64,000 bases of DNA from JACKAN01 sp964502735 (GCA_964502735.1 CAZCYD010000003.1:60386-124385), one strand, 5' to 3'; counted from the first letter of the stretch, positions 27,666 to 37,068 are shown. Notes: generated by a model from the letters alone, not told the origin. Made by a program: numbers and translations.

Positions 27666-28700
27666 ATGCCCACTCCCCCCACGCATCCACAGTTTTACAC
27701 ACAGTTACGCTCTCGACCGTGGCTTTGGCTCCCTCCGCAACTCGCCCATGATTTGAGTCCATTTTTTTTAAATTTGATTAAATCCATTCCTCATAACCAA
27801 GATTACAAGTGGAACTCATTTAAATGGAGAGGTCTTTACTTTAAAAACCCGCTAGGCGTGGCAGGAGGAGTTGACAAGAATGTTCAGCTTGTTGAAGCTT
27901 GGTCTCGGTTGGGAGCTGGCTTTCTAGAAGTGGGAACCATAACACCTCTCCCACAAGGACCAAATCCAGGGAAAATAATAGACCGACACATCCCTTCTCA
28001 GTCTCTGTGGAACAAAATGGGGTTTCCAAATAGAGGCCTCAAATCAGCAGTAAAAGAATTAGAAAAACTAAAGCCACATCACTATGGTCCACTTTTTGCC
28101 AACATTGGAAAAAACCGCAATACTCCAGAGTCTGACTCCGCCTTAGACTATATTAGATGCATTCAACAATTGGAAAATTATGTTGACGGCTTTGTAATTA
28201 ACATCAGCAGCCCAAACACTAAAAACCTCAGAAATCTTTTTAATCCTGAAATCTTAAAACCCTTCCTATCTCAAGTCTTAAAAAGTCGAAACAAAAATAA
28301 ACCGGCTCTACTAAAACTAAGCCCGGATGTCACAGATTCTGAACTTCAAGATATTTTATCCGTTTCACTCGATTGCCAAGTTGATGGTTGGGTGTTTTCA
28401 AATACAACCTTATCTCGTGAGAATTCATCTCCGGCCTTTCCGACTGAAGGGGGCGTTTCAGGTAAACCCTTGGCCCCACTAGCCCAAAAGATGCTTGTGA
28501 AAGCACTTGCCCATATTGGAGACAAAAAAAATGATAAACTGATCATTTCCACTGGGGGAATTTTTAGTGCTCAGGATGTTACCGAACGCCTTCGCTTAGG
28601 AGCCCACCTGGTTCAAGTCTACTCAGCTCTTGTCTTCAATGGACCTTATTTTTTCCGCAATATTTTAAAAGACTTGCAGAATCACAATCTCAAGCCGTAG
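27666..28700 (+). CDS. pyrD: dihydroorotate dehydrogenase (quinone), class 2
   Basis: A 344-residue class 2 enzyme that oxidises dihydroorotate to orotate with quinone in pyrimidine synthesis, at the inner membrane. Motifs are NPLGVAGGVDKN, EVGTITPLPQGPNPG, NKMGFPNRG, the catalytic-Ser loop NISSPNTKNLRNL, LKLSPDV and the FMN-binding ISTGGIFSAQDV. The N-terminal hydrophobic/aromatic helix typical of class 2 membrane association is present. Confidence 0.95.
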   Translation: MPTPPTHPQFYTQLRSRPWLWLPPQLAHDLSPFFLNLIKSIPHNQDYKWNSFKWRGLYFKNPLGVAGGVDKNVQLVEAWSRLGAGFLEVGTITPLPQGPNPGKIIDRHIPSQSLWNKMGFPNRGLKSAVKELEKLKPHHYGPLFANIGKNRNTPESDSALDYIRCIQQLENYVDGFVINISSPNTKNLRNLFNPEILKPFLSQVLKSRNKNKPALLKLSPDVTDSELQDILSVSLDCQVDGWVFSNTTLSRENSSPAFPTEGGVSGKPLAPLAQKMLVKALAHIGDKKNDKLIISTGGIFSAQDVTERLRLGAHLVQVYSALVFNGPYFFRNILKDLQNHNLKP

Positions 28701-28736
28701 TGACATTAGTCTCAAATAATATTAACTTGATTCTGT

Positions 28737-29153
28737 ATGGAGAAAAAAAAGAAGCTCGTGTGGGTTCCCGTCGTTGCAGGTCTTTTACTAAAAGACTCTA
28801 AAGTCTTGGTGGGACGTCGACCAGACAATAAAAATCTTGGTGGAAAATGGGAGTTTCCTGGTGGAAAAATTGAGCCCACCGAATCTCCAGAGGAGGCCTT
28901 GTATAGAGAACTTCGCGAGGAGCTAGATATTGAAGTTTCCTCCTCTCAGCTGATCTACACCAATACGCATAATTACGGTGAAACCAGCTTTATTCTTATT
29001 TTTTATAAGATATTATTTTGGAAAGGGCTTCCTAAAACGAATTACCACTCGGAACTCAAGTGGGTTAATGTTGAAGAGCTAAAAAGCCTTTCTCTACCCG
29101 AAGCCAATGAAAAACTCCTTCCTCAAATTATTTTATCCTTAAAAAGTGAGTAA
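28737..29153 (+). CDS. mutT: Nudix hydrolase, MutT-like
   Basis: A 138-residue Nudix protein. The Nudix box is complete from about residue 41: GGKIEPTESPEEAL then YRELREELDIE. The upstream VGRRPDNKNLGGKWEFPG resembles MutT/CTP pyrophosphohydrolase-like 8-oxo-dGTP sanitising enzymes. The activity is likely hydrolysis of oxidised or non-canonical nucleotides. The last codons overlap the GTG start of the next gene. Confidence 0.88.
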   Translation: MEKKKKLVWVPVVAGLLLKDSKVLVGRRPDNKNLGGKWEFPGGKIEPTESPEEALYRELREELDIEVSSSQLIYTNTHNYGETSFILIFYKILFWKGLPKTNYHSELKWVNVEELKSLSLPEANEKLLPQIILSLKSE

Positions 29154-30210
29154 AATTGCCATCGCCCTTGAGGGCTTACATTTTTCTGAACACTCTCTAG
29201 CTCTATCGGCCTACACCTTGATTGAAAATCTCACAAAGACTCAACACGAAATTTGCTTGATCACATCTCGCCAGGACAGTTCTCATAGTGCTTATAACTT
29301 TTCAAATGTGGAAATTCTACAGCCGATAAAAAAATGGAACGGGTTCTCTAGCCTGAGAATTCTCCCACCTTTGTATAATCTGAGCCCAGACGCCTTACTT
29401 ATTATGGCCCCCTTTAGCTCGTCAAATTCCTCAGAATTCAATCATTTGCTAAATTTTTCCAGAGTGGCCAAAATTTTTCTTAACACTAAAACCTTCTTTA
29501 TGGGCTACGACCCCAGCTTTCATCAATGGCCAAAGTCTCTGCTTAAAACTATTGACGCTGAGTTTGACATAAACTTTGACTCCTTTTATGGCCATTTTAC
29601 TAAATCTGTAACATTGCCATTCATTACTCCCCATCTCTCTATCAGACTTTCTGACAGCTCTTCGCAAAAGCTTCTTTTAATCAATGGAAGCTTTTGCCAA
29701 TTAAAAACCCACCCCAATATTCTCAACGCTATTGAAGACTTTCTATTTGAAAACTCGCACTGGAAGGTTCTTGTACTAAAAGGCTGGGGAAAGACCCACA
29801 AATTCCATCAACTTTCACAGCAAGTTACCTGGCAAGAAGCCCATCAAGCTCAGCAGTGGATTATAAGCGATGAATGCATGAGAAGCTCGTTAAATCACCT
29901 GAACTGTTCGGCCATATTAGATATACTGCCCTACATTTCAGATAGCTACATGTGGTTAAACTCTGCTTGCGCACAAGGAGTTCCGATTGTTTCTCTCTCT
30001 CATCAATACAAGCCCCACCTCAGTTCATTGATCGTTAAAAACCAAAATGTTTATATAATTAAGGACGATGGGGCCTCTCTTTATGAAAAGTTACTCATTC
30101 TAAATGACACAAGCTCACACTCTCACCCTGCTTCGAATCTACAAAATGCCGATATTGATTGTTGCATCAATATATTCAACCGCACTCTCTCGGCTGAGAT
30201 AGCTAAATAA
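29146..30210 (+). CDS. putative glycosyltransferase-like protein
   Basis: A 354-residue protein starting with GTG inside the end of the mutT-like gene. It opens with KIAIALEGLHFSEHSLALSA, a short strand-loop-helix like the N-terminal Rossmann half of GT-B glycosyltransferases, and the C-terminal half (LNSACAQGVPIVSLSHQY) resembles the nucleotide-sugar-binding half. No complete signature is present, so the activity is uncertain. The next gene on the strand is a clear GT4 enzyme. Confidence 0.6.
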   Translation: MSKIAIALEGLHFSEHSLALSAYTLIENLTKTQHEICLITSRQDSSHSAYNFSNVEILQPIKKWNGFSSLRILPPLYNLSPDALLIMAPFSSSNSSEFNHLLNFSRVAKIFLNTKTFFMGYDPSFHQWPKSLLKTIDAEFDINFDSFYGHFTKSVTLPFITPHLSIRLSDSSSQKLLLINGSFCQLKTHPNILNAIEDFLFENSHWKVLVLKGWGKTHKFHQLSQQVTWQEAHQAQQWIISDECMRSSLNHLNCSAILDILPYISDSYMWLNSACAQGVPIVSLSHQYKPHLSSLIVKNQNVYIIKDDGASLYEKLLILNDTSSHSHPASNLQNADIDCCINIFNRTLSAEIAK

Positions 30211-30262
30211 AGATGACTAAGTAACTATTTACCTCTCAAACAATATTGTATAGATTAGAAAC

Positions 30263-31585
30263 GTGAAATCCATGGATCTGCCTTCAAACTTAAACATTTG
30301 TCTAATTGCAAAAAAGTTTCCTATACTAGGGCGAGCGGCTGATCATGGCTTTCTATGGCCCATCGCTAAAGGCTTGGCCCTCCAAGGCCATAAGGTTAGT
30401 GTAATCTCATGGAAGAACCCTCAAGGAAAGCGTGAGATCTCTCAAGATAACGTAAGTGCTTATTTTTTAGGCGAGAGCTTTGCCCGCAGTGAAAAGGACT
30501 TTCCCTTCCTTGCAAAGCAAAAATTTAAGCAACTGCATAGTCAAGAAGCCTTCCACATCGTCCACAGCATAGATGCCAATGGAATTGAAATCGCTAAACA
30601 AAAAAAAGATTTCCAAGTTGTTATCACTTATGACATTGAAGCCACTGAGATCAGCCAGCTCTACTCAATTTTTGCCATGTCTCAAGATACGCCTGGAAGC
30701 CTTATAAAAGCGGGAATAGCCGTCTTTTATAAATTTCTAAGAACCTATCTTGAAAAAGATAGAAAATTGCTTAACACTGCAGACGGGATTTTTGTAACTA
30801 GCCCTCAACAAAAGCTTATTTTGGAAAGGTATTATCTTTACCCCGACTTAAAAACCTTTGTCGTTCCCTATGGGGTTGAAGTTGGTGAACTCACCCCCAA
30901 GACTCTAGACTCAAAACTTAGGGAAGACCTTCAAATCCCCCCCCATGCACAAACTATCGTGACAAATAGTGATATGAGAGAGTTGAGTGAACTTAAAAAT
31001 TTACTAAAAGCCTTTGAGAAGATCGCCATTAAACTCCCCCAAGCTCGCTTAATCATTGTCGGAAGTGGCCCAGCTTTTAAACAGGTTGAATATGAAATGC
31101 TAATGTTAGCCCTGGGTAGTCGCGTTATCATGACTGGGCTCATCCCTAACGTTGATATTCCCAACTACATCAGCCTTTGTGATGTCTATGTGGATTTGAG
31201 CTCCAGGACTTCCGGTTTCGATCCTACACTGATAGAGGCCATGGTTCAAAAAAAAGTTGTTATAGGTTCAGAACTTAGTCCTATTGCCACTATTTTAGAT
31301 GACGGCATTAACGGCTTTTTAATTCGCCCCGCTGACATCGCCAGTCTTGAAAAGCGCCTTCTACAAGTCTTTAACAACGAAGTTCCTCTAGATGAAATTG
31401 GGGAAAGGGCTAGCCAAAAAGTTATAAATATTTTTAATACACAAAAAATGGTCCAGCAAACCCTTGAAGCCTATCGAGTAACTCTAGCCAGATCAGACAT
31501 CTATGGTGTCACTTGGCTGAAACTCTTGACTAAGGGCTTTAGTCAAATCTCAGCCATTCTGAAAGTTAATAAAAAGCTAGACTGA
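30263..31585 (+). CDS. glycosyltransferase family 4 (GT-B fold)
   Basis: A 440-residue GT-B glycosyltransferase starting at GTG. The N-terminal half includes a Rossmann strand (ICLIAKKFPILG) and the C-terminal half carries the GT4 pattern: RLIIVGSGPAF, VIMTGLIPN, then SGFDPTLIEAMVQKKVVIGS with the conserved Glu for the nucleotide-sugar, and ILDDGINGFLIRPAD. It probably builds a cell-surface or storage glycan. Acceptor unknown. It is 52 bases downstream of the GT-B-like gene. Confidence 0.87.
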   Translation: MKSMDLPSNLNICLIAKKFPILGRAADHGFLWPIAKGLALQGHKVSVISWKNPQGKREISQDNVSAYFLGESFARSEKDFPFLAKQKFKQLHSQEAFHIVHSIDANGIEIAKQKKDFQVVITYDIEATEISQLYSIFAMSQDTPGSLIKAGIAVFYKFLRTYLEKDRKLLNTADGIFVTSPQQKLILERYYLYPDLKTFVVPYGVEVGELTPKTLDSKLREDLQIPPHAQTIVTNSDMRELSELKNLLKAFEKIAIKLPQARLIIVGSGPAFKQVEYEMLMLALGSRVIMTGLIPNVDIPNYISLCDVYVDLSSRTSGFDPTLIEAMVQKKVVIGSELSPIATILDDGINGFLIRPADIASLEKRLLQVFNNEVPLDEIGERASQKVINIFNTQKMVQQTLEAYRVTLARSDIYGVTWLKLLTKGFSQISAILKVNKKLD

Positions 31586-31691
31586 GGGGTAGATATCTAC
31601 TCACGCCGTCATTTTTTTAAATTTAAAGTTGGAAAATTTGTAAGTTCAGCTCTACAATGTAAGTGAATTCAACAGCTTAGAGGACGTAAAT

Positions 31692-31967
31692 ATGACCAAA
31701 GCAGATTTAATAAACATCATCTCCGAAAGAGCGGGAATTACAAGGGTCAAGGCAGAAACCGTAGTCAATACAATATTTGACTCTATGGTTGAGGCCTTAA
31801 TGAAGGATGACCGCATCGAAATCCGTGGCTTTGGATCATTTGTGAATAGAGAATATGAGTCTTATCAAGGGCGAAATCCCCGAACTGGCGAGGTCATCGA
31901 CGTAAAAAATAAAAAGCTGCCTTTCTTTAAAGTCGGCAAAGAACTCAAAGACGAAATCAATAAATAG
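31692..31967 (+). CDS. HU/IHF family DNA-binding protein
   Basis: A 91-residue nucleoid protein. The family signature is GFGSFVNREYESYQGRNPRT (about residues 46-65), and the N-terminal KADLINIISERAGITRVKAE and terminal FKVGKELKDEIN fit HU/IHF. It bends DNA as a dimer in nucleoid organisation, transcription and recombination. GGACG lies upstream of the ATG. It is slightly closer to IHF-like than HU in the first half, but I do not assign a subunit. Confidence 0.95.
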   Translation: MTKADLINIISERAGITRVKAETVVNTIFDSMVEALMKDDRIEIRGFGSFVNREYESYQGRNPRTGEVIDVKNKKLPFFKVGKELKDEINK

Positions 31968-32017
31968 CAATAAAAGAATCATTCACTCTTAGAAAAGAGC
32001 TTGAATTCTTTTATTGC
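31967..32017. repeat. inverted repeat between HU and epmA genes, possible bidirectional terminator
   Basis: GCAATAAAAGAAT (31967-31979) is repeated in inverse at 32005-32017, with a second small inverted repeat CTCTT/AAGAG inside the 25-base loop. It spans the stop codons of the two convergent genes and enters the end of the epmA coding sequence. The arms are AT-rich with T-runs inside them, so it could stop transcription in both directions. Confidence 0.55.
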
Positions 32018-32953
32018 ATTCAAACCTGTAAAGGCCATAAATAGTCTTTCCATACCGAGAGCAATTCCCGAACAGCGAGGAAGCCCCTTCTTAATCAGTG
32101 AAAAAAAATCTTCATCTCTACCCAAATTAGGAAGTCCCCTTTTTTTTCTGTTCAAACCAATTTGTTTCCACCTTTTTTCGTGCTCTTCATAGTCTACAAG
32201 CTCGCAAAAGGCATTAGCTAGCTCCACCCCCTCCATATAGAGCTCAAATCTATCAGACCACCCCTCCTTATTAGCTTGAGCCAGAGATAAGGACCCGATG
32301 GGGTAAGAGTGGACAAAAACCCAAGAGTTCTTTTCTATTTTGAAAGAGGGCTCAATCTTGTGAACAAAAATCCAATCTAAAAGCTCGTTGACACTTTCAC
32401 TCCCATCTGGATGCAGGCCTAAAGATCGAGCCAACCCTGAGACTTCCGCTAAAGTTGAAGTTGGAGTTAAATTAAACCCTGTATTCTTCGAAATCAATTC
32501 CGCATAGGACAACTCTTGCCAAGTGGGGGGCTGTTCAGTACGGCACCACCAACCACGGTTCCCCAAGTATTCAATTAATGCTTTTACGTCATTTTTTATG
32601 TCTGAAAGCTGAGCCCCTGTCCGGTACCACTCTAGCATTGTAAACTCAGGCTCGTGGTGTGGACTGAGCTCTCCATTTCGGAAGCAACTTTTAATTTCAA
32701 AGATTTCTTGAAACCCCATAGCCATGAGTTTTTTAAGGTGAATCTCTGGACTAGTCGGCAAATAGTACGTTTTTTGTCTCGAACCGTGGTAGAAGACCGT
32801 AGAAAAGGGCTCTAGGTGCTCTTCAAAGGCGGGTCCATCTACGAAATAAGGCGTTTCTACCTCTAGCAGACCCATTCTGCGCATTGTATCCCGTACGTCA
32901 GATTTAAAATTCAACCATTGCTCATAATAAAATAACTGTTCTTTTTCTCTCAT
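31979..32953 (-). CDS. epmA: EF-P (R)-beta-lysylation ligase-like, lysyl-tRNA synthetase homologue
   Basis: About 324 residues from the ATG at 32953 (a TTG at 32968 is an alternative). It is a class II lysyl-tRNA synthetase catalytic core without the anticodon-binding domain, the hallmark of EpmA/GenX/PoxA. Motif 2 reads CFRNGELSPHHEPEFTMLEW and motif 3 GIALGMERLFMA. In E. coli, EpmA attaches (R)-beta-lysine to EF-P to help ribosomes through polyproline. The partner genes epmB (lysine aminomutase) and efp are not in the window. Confidence 0.88.
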   Translation of the reverse strand: MREKEQLFYYEQWLNFKSDVRDTMRRMGLLEVETPYFVDGPAFEEHLEPFSTVFYHGSRQKTYYLPTSPEIHLKKLMAMGFQEIFEIKSCFRNGELSPHHEPEFTMLEWYRTGAQLSDIKNDVKALIEYLGNRGWWCRTEQPPTWQELSYAELISKNTGFNLTPTSTLAEVSGLARSLGLHPDGSESVNELLDWIFVHKIEPSFKIEKNSWVFVHSYPIGSLSLAQANKEGWSDRFELYMEGVELANAFCELVDYEEHEKRWKQIGLNRKKRGLPNLGRDEDFFSLIKKGLPRCSGIALGMERLFMAFTGLNAIKEFKLFSKSE

Positions 32954-33037
32954 TTGTACTACCAACAAATTGTTCTTTAATGGCTGTTGTAATTTAGAGA
33001 CTTTTTTTTTTCATGAATAATCGGAGCGTGACAACCA

Positions 33038-33376
33038 ATGTCAACCAGTTCACACCTTGTATATGAAGTTAATTTGTTTATTGATTCTCAACTGGAGGAT
33101 CGGTTTTTAACTTGGCTAAAACTCCACATTCAAGAAATGTTGGAAGTTTCTGGCGCCAAAGAGGCCAAACTCTTTAAAGTCCGTAATCTGAATTTGGAAA
33201 ATCTTGATTTAGGGAAAGCGGATAAGATTTGTGTTACAGCTCAATATGTTTTTCCAAGTCGGGCTGTACTCGACAACTACTTTGAACAACAGGCCTCAAA
33301 TATGAGAAAAAAAGGGATTGAAGAATTTGGAGAAGCCTTCTCTGCGTCGAGAAGAATTCTTTTCTCATTAACTTGA
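33038..33376 (+). CDS. DUF4286 family protein
   Basis: A 112-residue protein with a ferredoxin-like alpha/beta pattern: VYEVNLFIDSQLEDRFLTWL, then EMLEVSGAKEAKLFKV and a C-terminal FGEAFSASRRILF. This matches the DUF4286 family, which has no known function. No membrane segment. It is followed by an independent basic-protein gene. Confidence 0.75.
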   Translation: MSTSSHLVYEVNLFIDSQLEDRFLTWLKLHIQEMLEVSGAKEAKLFKVRNLNLENLDLGKADKICVTAQYVFPSRAVLDNYFEQQASNMRKKGIEEFGEAFSASRRILFSLT

Positions 33377-33432
33377 CTTCAGAATATTTAAAGTCGAATT
33401 TAGTGCTGCTAACAGGCAAAAAGGAGTAAAGA

Positions 33433-33858
33433 ATGGATTTATTATCAATAAACTGGGATAAGATTAAAAAAGAGGCGGTTCGCCTTAGTGATTTTGCTGT
33501 TCTTAAAAAAGAACTCTCAAAGCTAAGCAAAGATATACAATCATTTGATCTCACTCAACACCTTTCACCTTCAGCAAGAAAGCGTGTTAGCGAATTCGAA
33601 AAGGCTTATAACCAAGTTCTAGCAAAAATCAATCGGGCACAACGCCAGTTTGACAGAGAACTCAATAAAGCTCTTCAGCAATTAAAAAGAACTCGTGTGG
33701 AAGCAGAAAAGCAAGTTGAGAGGGTCCGAAAAAAAGCTGAGCAACACAAAACAAAAGTTCAAAAGACAACAACGCAAGTAAAAAAGAAGAAAAAGGTTAC
33801 GAAGTCAGGATCTGCGGCAACCCAAAAAAGAGCAGCAAGAAAAAAGAAAACAACTTGA
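33433..33858 (+). CDS. basic coiled-coil protein with histone-H1-like tail
   Basis: A 141-residue protein. The first 95 residues are helical with a coiled coil (about 55-100, AQRQFDRELNKALQQLKRTR). The last 35 residues are an Ala/Lys/Thr-rich basic tail (KKAEQHKTKVQKTTTQVKKK, then AATQKRAARKKK), like bacterial histone-H1-like or phasin-like proteins. Likely nucleic-acid-binding or a packing protein. Well preceded by AAAGGAG. Confidence 0.7.
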   Translation: MDLLSINWDKIKKEAVRLSDFAVLKKELSKLSKDIQSFDLTQHLSPSARKRVSEFEKAYNQVLAKINRAQRQFDRELNKALQQLKRTRVEAEKQVERVRKKAEQHKTKVQKTTTQVKKKKKVTKSGSAATQKRAARKKKTT

Positions 33859-33987
33859 TTAGCTTAGTTGAATTGGCCTTTCAGGAAAAACTTGTTTAAG
33901 TTCAACTCTCTTAGGACTCTTTATTTAAATAAAGAGGTCATTCGGGATTGAACTTTTACATCTTCAGTTTGAGCGCTCGGATATTTG

Positions 33988-34013
33988 TTAGTTGATTAAT
34001 ATTAATCAACTAA
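33988..34013. promoter_or_regulatory. 26-bp perfect palindrome upstream of gcvP
   Basis: A perfect 26-bp inverted repeat whose half is TTAGTTGATTAAT, with its exact reverse complement following without spacer. It lies about 120 bases before gcvP. It could be an operator for a dimeric regulator or a cruciform. Perfect symmetry of this length is unlikely by chance, even in AT-rich DNA. Confidence 0.6.
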
Positions 34014-34044
34014 TATTTAAGTCATTAGGTGGTTTTTTATCATT

Positions 34045-34123
34045 TGAAATATGAAATATGAAATATGTTTGAAATAGGCTTTTAAAATACTAGAAATAAA
34101 AATAAAAATAAAAATAAAATATA
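34045..34123. repeat. short tandem repeats ahead of gcvP
   Basis: Three copies of TGAAATA (34045-34065) are followed by four copies of AAATAA (34094-34117), ending just before the AGGGGGA ribosome binding site. They are simple repeats in the untranslated leader or promoter. Copy-number change by slippage could alter spacing or AT-rich promoter strength. No glycine riboswitch core is visible in this leader. Confidence 0.6.
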
Positions 34124-34132
34124 GGGGGAATT

Positions 34133-36988
34133 TTGAAAACTCCAAACAACTCTTTTTCTCAAAGACACATAGGACCCAGTCCACTCGAACAGGCCCAAAT
34201 GCTAGCTGAGTTGAAGGTCAAAAGCCTTGATGAGCTCATTGATAAGGCTGTTCCTCCGAATATCCGCACAAATAGTCAGCTTGATTTACAATCGGGTATA
34301 AGCGAGTCTGAGCTCCTCATCAAAGCTAAATCCCTTGCCTCTAAAAATAAGAATTTTAAATCTTATATTGGTCTTGGGTACTATGGGACACAAACGCCAG
34401 GAGTCATTCAGAGAAATATCCTTGAAAACCCACTTTGGTATACAGCATACACTCCTTACCAAGCTGAAATTTCTCAAGGCCGAATGGAAGCCCTATTAAA
34501 TTTTCAAACTTTAATTATGGAACTCACGGCTCTGCCCGTGGCCAACGCTTCACTCTTGGATGAAGGCACAGCCGTAGCCGAAGCCATGAGCATGGCTTAC
34601 AACATACAAAAGAAAAATCTTAAAAAAAAGATTGCTGTCGACCCCTATATATTTCCACAAACACTGGCTGTTCTAAAAACACGGGCCGAACACCTTGGTA
34701 TAGAGGTAGAAACTCTAAACCTTGATTCTTCTCACAGATTGACTACGGATGACCGCGAAATAAAAGATTATTTTGCCCTTATCCTACAATATCCAAATGC
34801 CATTGGCGAAGTCTGTGACTACTCTAGGTTAACAAGTGAATTCCAATCCATCGGAGCCAAAGTTATTGCCTCATCTGATCTCTTATCATTGTGCCTTGTA
34901 AAAGCTCCGGGAGAATGGGGGGCCGACATAACAGTGGGATCCTCTCAAAGGTTTGGCGTACCTCTTGGCTTTGGAGGACCTCATGCCGCCTACATGGCCT
35001 GTACAGAAGAGTTTATGAGACTCATTCCGGGAAGAATTATTGGCCTTTCAAAGGACAGCCAGAACAGACCCGCGCTGCGGTTGTCTCTGCAAACTCGCGA
35101 GCAGCATATTCGTCGTGAAAAAGCGACCAGCAACATTTGTACGGCCCAAGTGCTCCTGGCTGTAATGGCCTCTATGTACGGAGTTTATCACGGCCCTCAA
35201 GGTTTAAAGCAAATCGCATCTGACATACATGATAAAACTAAAAAGCTATATTCAGGCTTGCTGAAAAAAGGTTATAAAATTTTGACATCCCAGTTCTTTG
35301 ATACGCTTGCCATTCGAATGGAGAAAGGCTCAACAGATTATACAATCAAAAAAGCCCTGGAAAAATCTATTAATTTAGGTCGATGGAATGAAGATACTCT
35401 GCTAATTAGTTTAGATGAAACTACTCTTCTAGCCGACCTAGCTGAAATCTTTTCTATTTTTGGCATTGAAGAGTCTGTTGACGATGAGACTCTCTCTGAA
35501 GTTCAGCTTTCAAGCTCAGTGACTCGCACTAGCAATTTTTTGCAGCAAAAAGTATTTAACTCTTACCACTCTGAAACTGAGATGCTGAGGTATATCACCG
35601 AACTGCAAAGTAAAGATCTCACTCTAGCCCATGCTATGATTCCACTTGGCTCTTGCACTATGAAACTCAATGCCACAACAGAAATGATGCCCATTACTTG
35701 GAGTGAGTTCTCAAACATTCACCCCTTTGCTCCTCAAGATCAAACTCTTGGATATCTCGAACTTATTCACCAACTTGAAAACTGGCTATCTGAAATTACA
35801 GGCTTTGCAGGGGTCTCTCTACAACCAAACGCAGGCTCTCAAGGTGAATATGCAGGACTTCTTGTTATAAAAAAGTATTTAAAAACAATAAATCAGGAGC
35901 AACGGAATATTTGCCTTATACCTAGTTCAGCTCACGGCACTAACCCAGCCAGTGCAGTAATGGCAGGACTTAAAGTTGTTGTAGTGAAATGTGATGATGA
36001 CGGCAACGTCGATCTCACAGATCTTAAAAATAAAATTGATGATAATCGTGACCATCTTGCAGCTCTAATGATCACCTACCCTTCTACACATGGTGTTTTT
36101 GAAACATCAATAAGTAAAATTTGCGAATGGGTTCATCAAGCTGGTGGCCAAGTTTATATGGATGGGGCTAACTTGAATGCACTTGTTGGAGTCGCTCAAC
36201 CAGGAAAGTTTGGTCCGGATGTTTGTCACCTAAATTTACATAAGACATTCTGTATTCCTCACGGTGGCGGAGGCCCTGGAATAGGCCCAATTGGAGTCGC
36301 CCCACATCTTGTTCAGTTTTTACCTGGCCACCCTCTTGTCAACTATTGCGGAGGTCAGGACAGCATAGGGTCTATATCTGCCGCCCCTTGGGGGAGTGCA
36401 GGAATTTTACCGATATCATGGGCCTATGTTGCAATGATGGGAAGAGAAGGACTAACAGAAGCCACTAGAGTCGCCATTTTAAATGCTAATTATATTTCAA
36501 AAAAGCTTGAACCTTATTATCCCATTCTCTACAAAGGACAAGGGGGTTGGGTAGCACACGAGTGCATCATTGATGCTCGTCATTTTAAATCTACCTGCGG
36601 CATTACTGTTGACGACATCGCAAAAAGACTCATCGATTATGGCTTTCACGCGCCGACCATGTCCTGGCCTGTTGCTGGAACCCTTATGATTGAACCTACA
36701 GAAAGTGAATCTAAAGCAGAATTGGATCGATTTATTGGGGCCATGATTTCAATAAGACAAGAGATCAGCGAAATCGAAGATGGTAAAGCTGATAAAGAAA
36801 ACAATGTCTTAAAAAACTCCCCTCACTGTTTATCTCATATGACTAGTGACGATTGGAACCATCCTTACAGTCGAGAGAAAGCCGCCTATCCAGTCTCGTC
36901 CCTAAAGCAGAAAAAATTCTGGGCCCCCGTCGGCAGAGTCGACAATGCCTACGGCGACAGAAATCTGGTCTGTGGTTGCACCAGTTAA
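34133..36988 (+). CDS. gcvP: glycine dehydrogenase (decarboxylating), P-protein
   Basis: A 951-residue single-chain P-protein of the glycine cleavage system. It decarboxylates glycine with pyridoxal phosphate and passes the aminomethyl group to lipoyl H-protein. It opens with FSQRHIGPSPLEQ; the PLP-Lys motif LNLHKTFCIPHGGGGPGIG is in the C-terminal half near residue 700. Start is a TTG at 34133 after AGGGGGA. Length is normal for the fused alpha-beta form. gcvT and gcvH are not adjacent, so the system is split. Confidence 0.97.
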   Translation: MKTPNNSFSQRHIGPSPLEQAQMLAELKVKSLDELIDKAVPPNIRTNSQLDLQSGISESELLIKAKSLASKNKNFKSYIGLGYYGTQTPGVIQRNILENPLWYTAYTPYQAEISQGRMEALLNFQTLIMELTALPVANASLLDEGTAVAEAMSMAYNIQKKNLKKKIAVDPYIFPQTLAVLKTRAEHLGIEVETLNLDSSHRLTTDDREIKDYFALILQYPNAIGEVCDYSRLTSEFQSIGAKVIASSDLLSLCLVKAPGEWGADITVGSSQRFGVPLGFGGPHAAYMACTEEFMRLIPGRIIGLSKDSQNRPALRLSLQTREQHIRREKATSNICTAQVLLAVMASMYGVYHGPQGLKQIASDIHDKTKKLYSGLLKKGYKILTSQFFDTLAIRMEKGSTDYTIKKALEKSINLGRWNEDTLLISLDETTLLADLAEIFSIFGIEESVDDETLSEVQLSSSVTRTSNFLQQKVFNSYHSETEMLRYITELQSKDLTLAHAMIPLGSCTMKLNATTEMMPITWSEFSNIHPFAPQDQTLGYLELIHQLENWLSEITGFAGVSLQPNAGSQGEYAGLLVIKKYLKTINQEQRNICLIPSSAHGTNPASAVMAGLKVVVVKCDDDGNVDLTDLKNKIDDNRDHLAALMITYPSTHGVFETSISKICEWVHQAGGQVYMDGANLNALVGVAQPGKFGPDVCHLNLHKTFCIPHGGGGPGIGPIGVAPHLVQFLPGHPLVNYCGGQDSIGSISAAPWGSAGILPISWAYVAMMGREGLTEATRVAILNANYISKKLEPYYPILYKGQGGWVAHECIIDARHFKSTCGITVDDIAKRLIDYGFHAPTMSWPVAGTLMIEPTESESKAELDRFIGAMISIRQEISEIEDGKADKENNVLKNSPHCLSHMTSDDWNHPYSREKAAYPVSSLKQKKFWAPVGRVDNAYGDRNLVCGCTS

Positions 36989-37001
36989 ATCAAAAAAACG
37001 C

Positions 37002-37043
37002 AAAAAAAAAGCCACAGCCAACGTGGAGTTGTCGGCTGTGGCT
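37002..37043 (-). terminator. strong intrinsic terminator of the small-ORF operon
   Basis: The arms AGCCACAGCC (37010-37019) and GGCTGTGGCT (37034-37043) form a 10-bp GC-rich stem. On the minus strand it is followed directly by nine Us (A-run at 37002-37010), the classic Rho-independent layout; on the plus strand no T-run follows. It therefore ends minus-strand transcription coming from the small ORFs, not gcvP. Confidence 0.85.
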
Positions 37044-37068
37044 GGTCAGTAACTCACTCTCTCTCAGG

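Noticed and set aside
34024..34132. Possible glycine riboswitch ahead of gcvP
   Set aside because: The leader is AT-rich repeats; I see neither of the conserved glycine aptamer cores.
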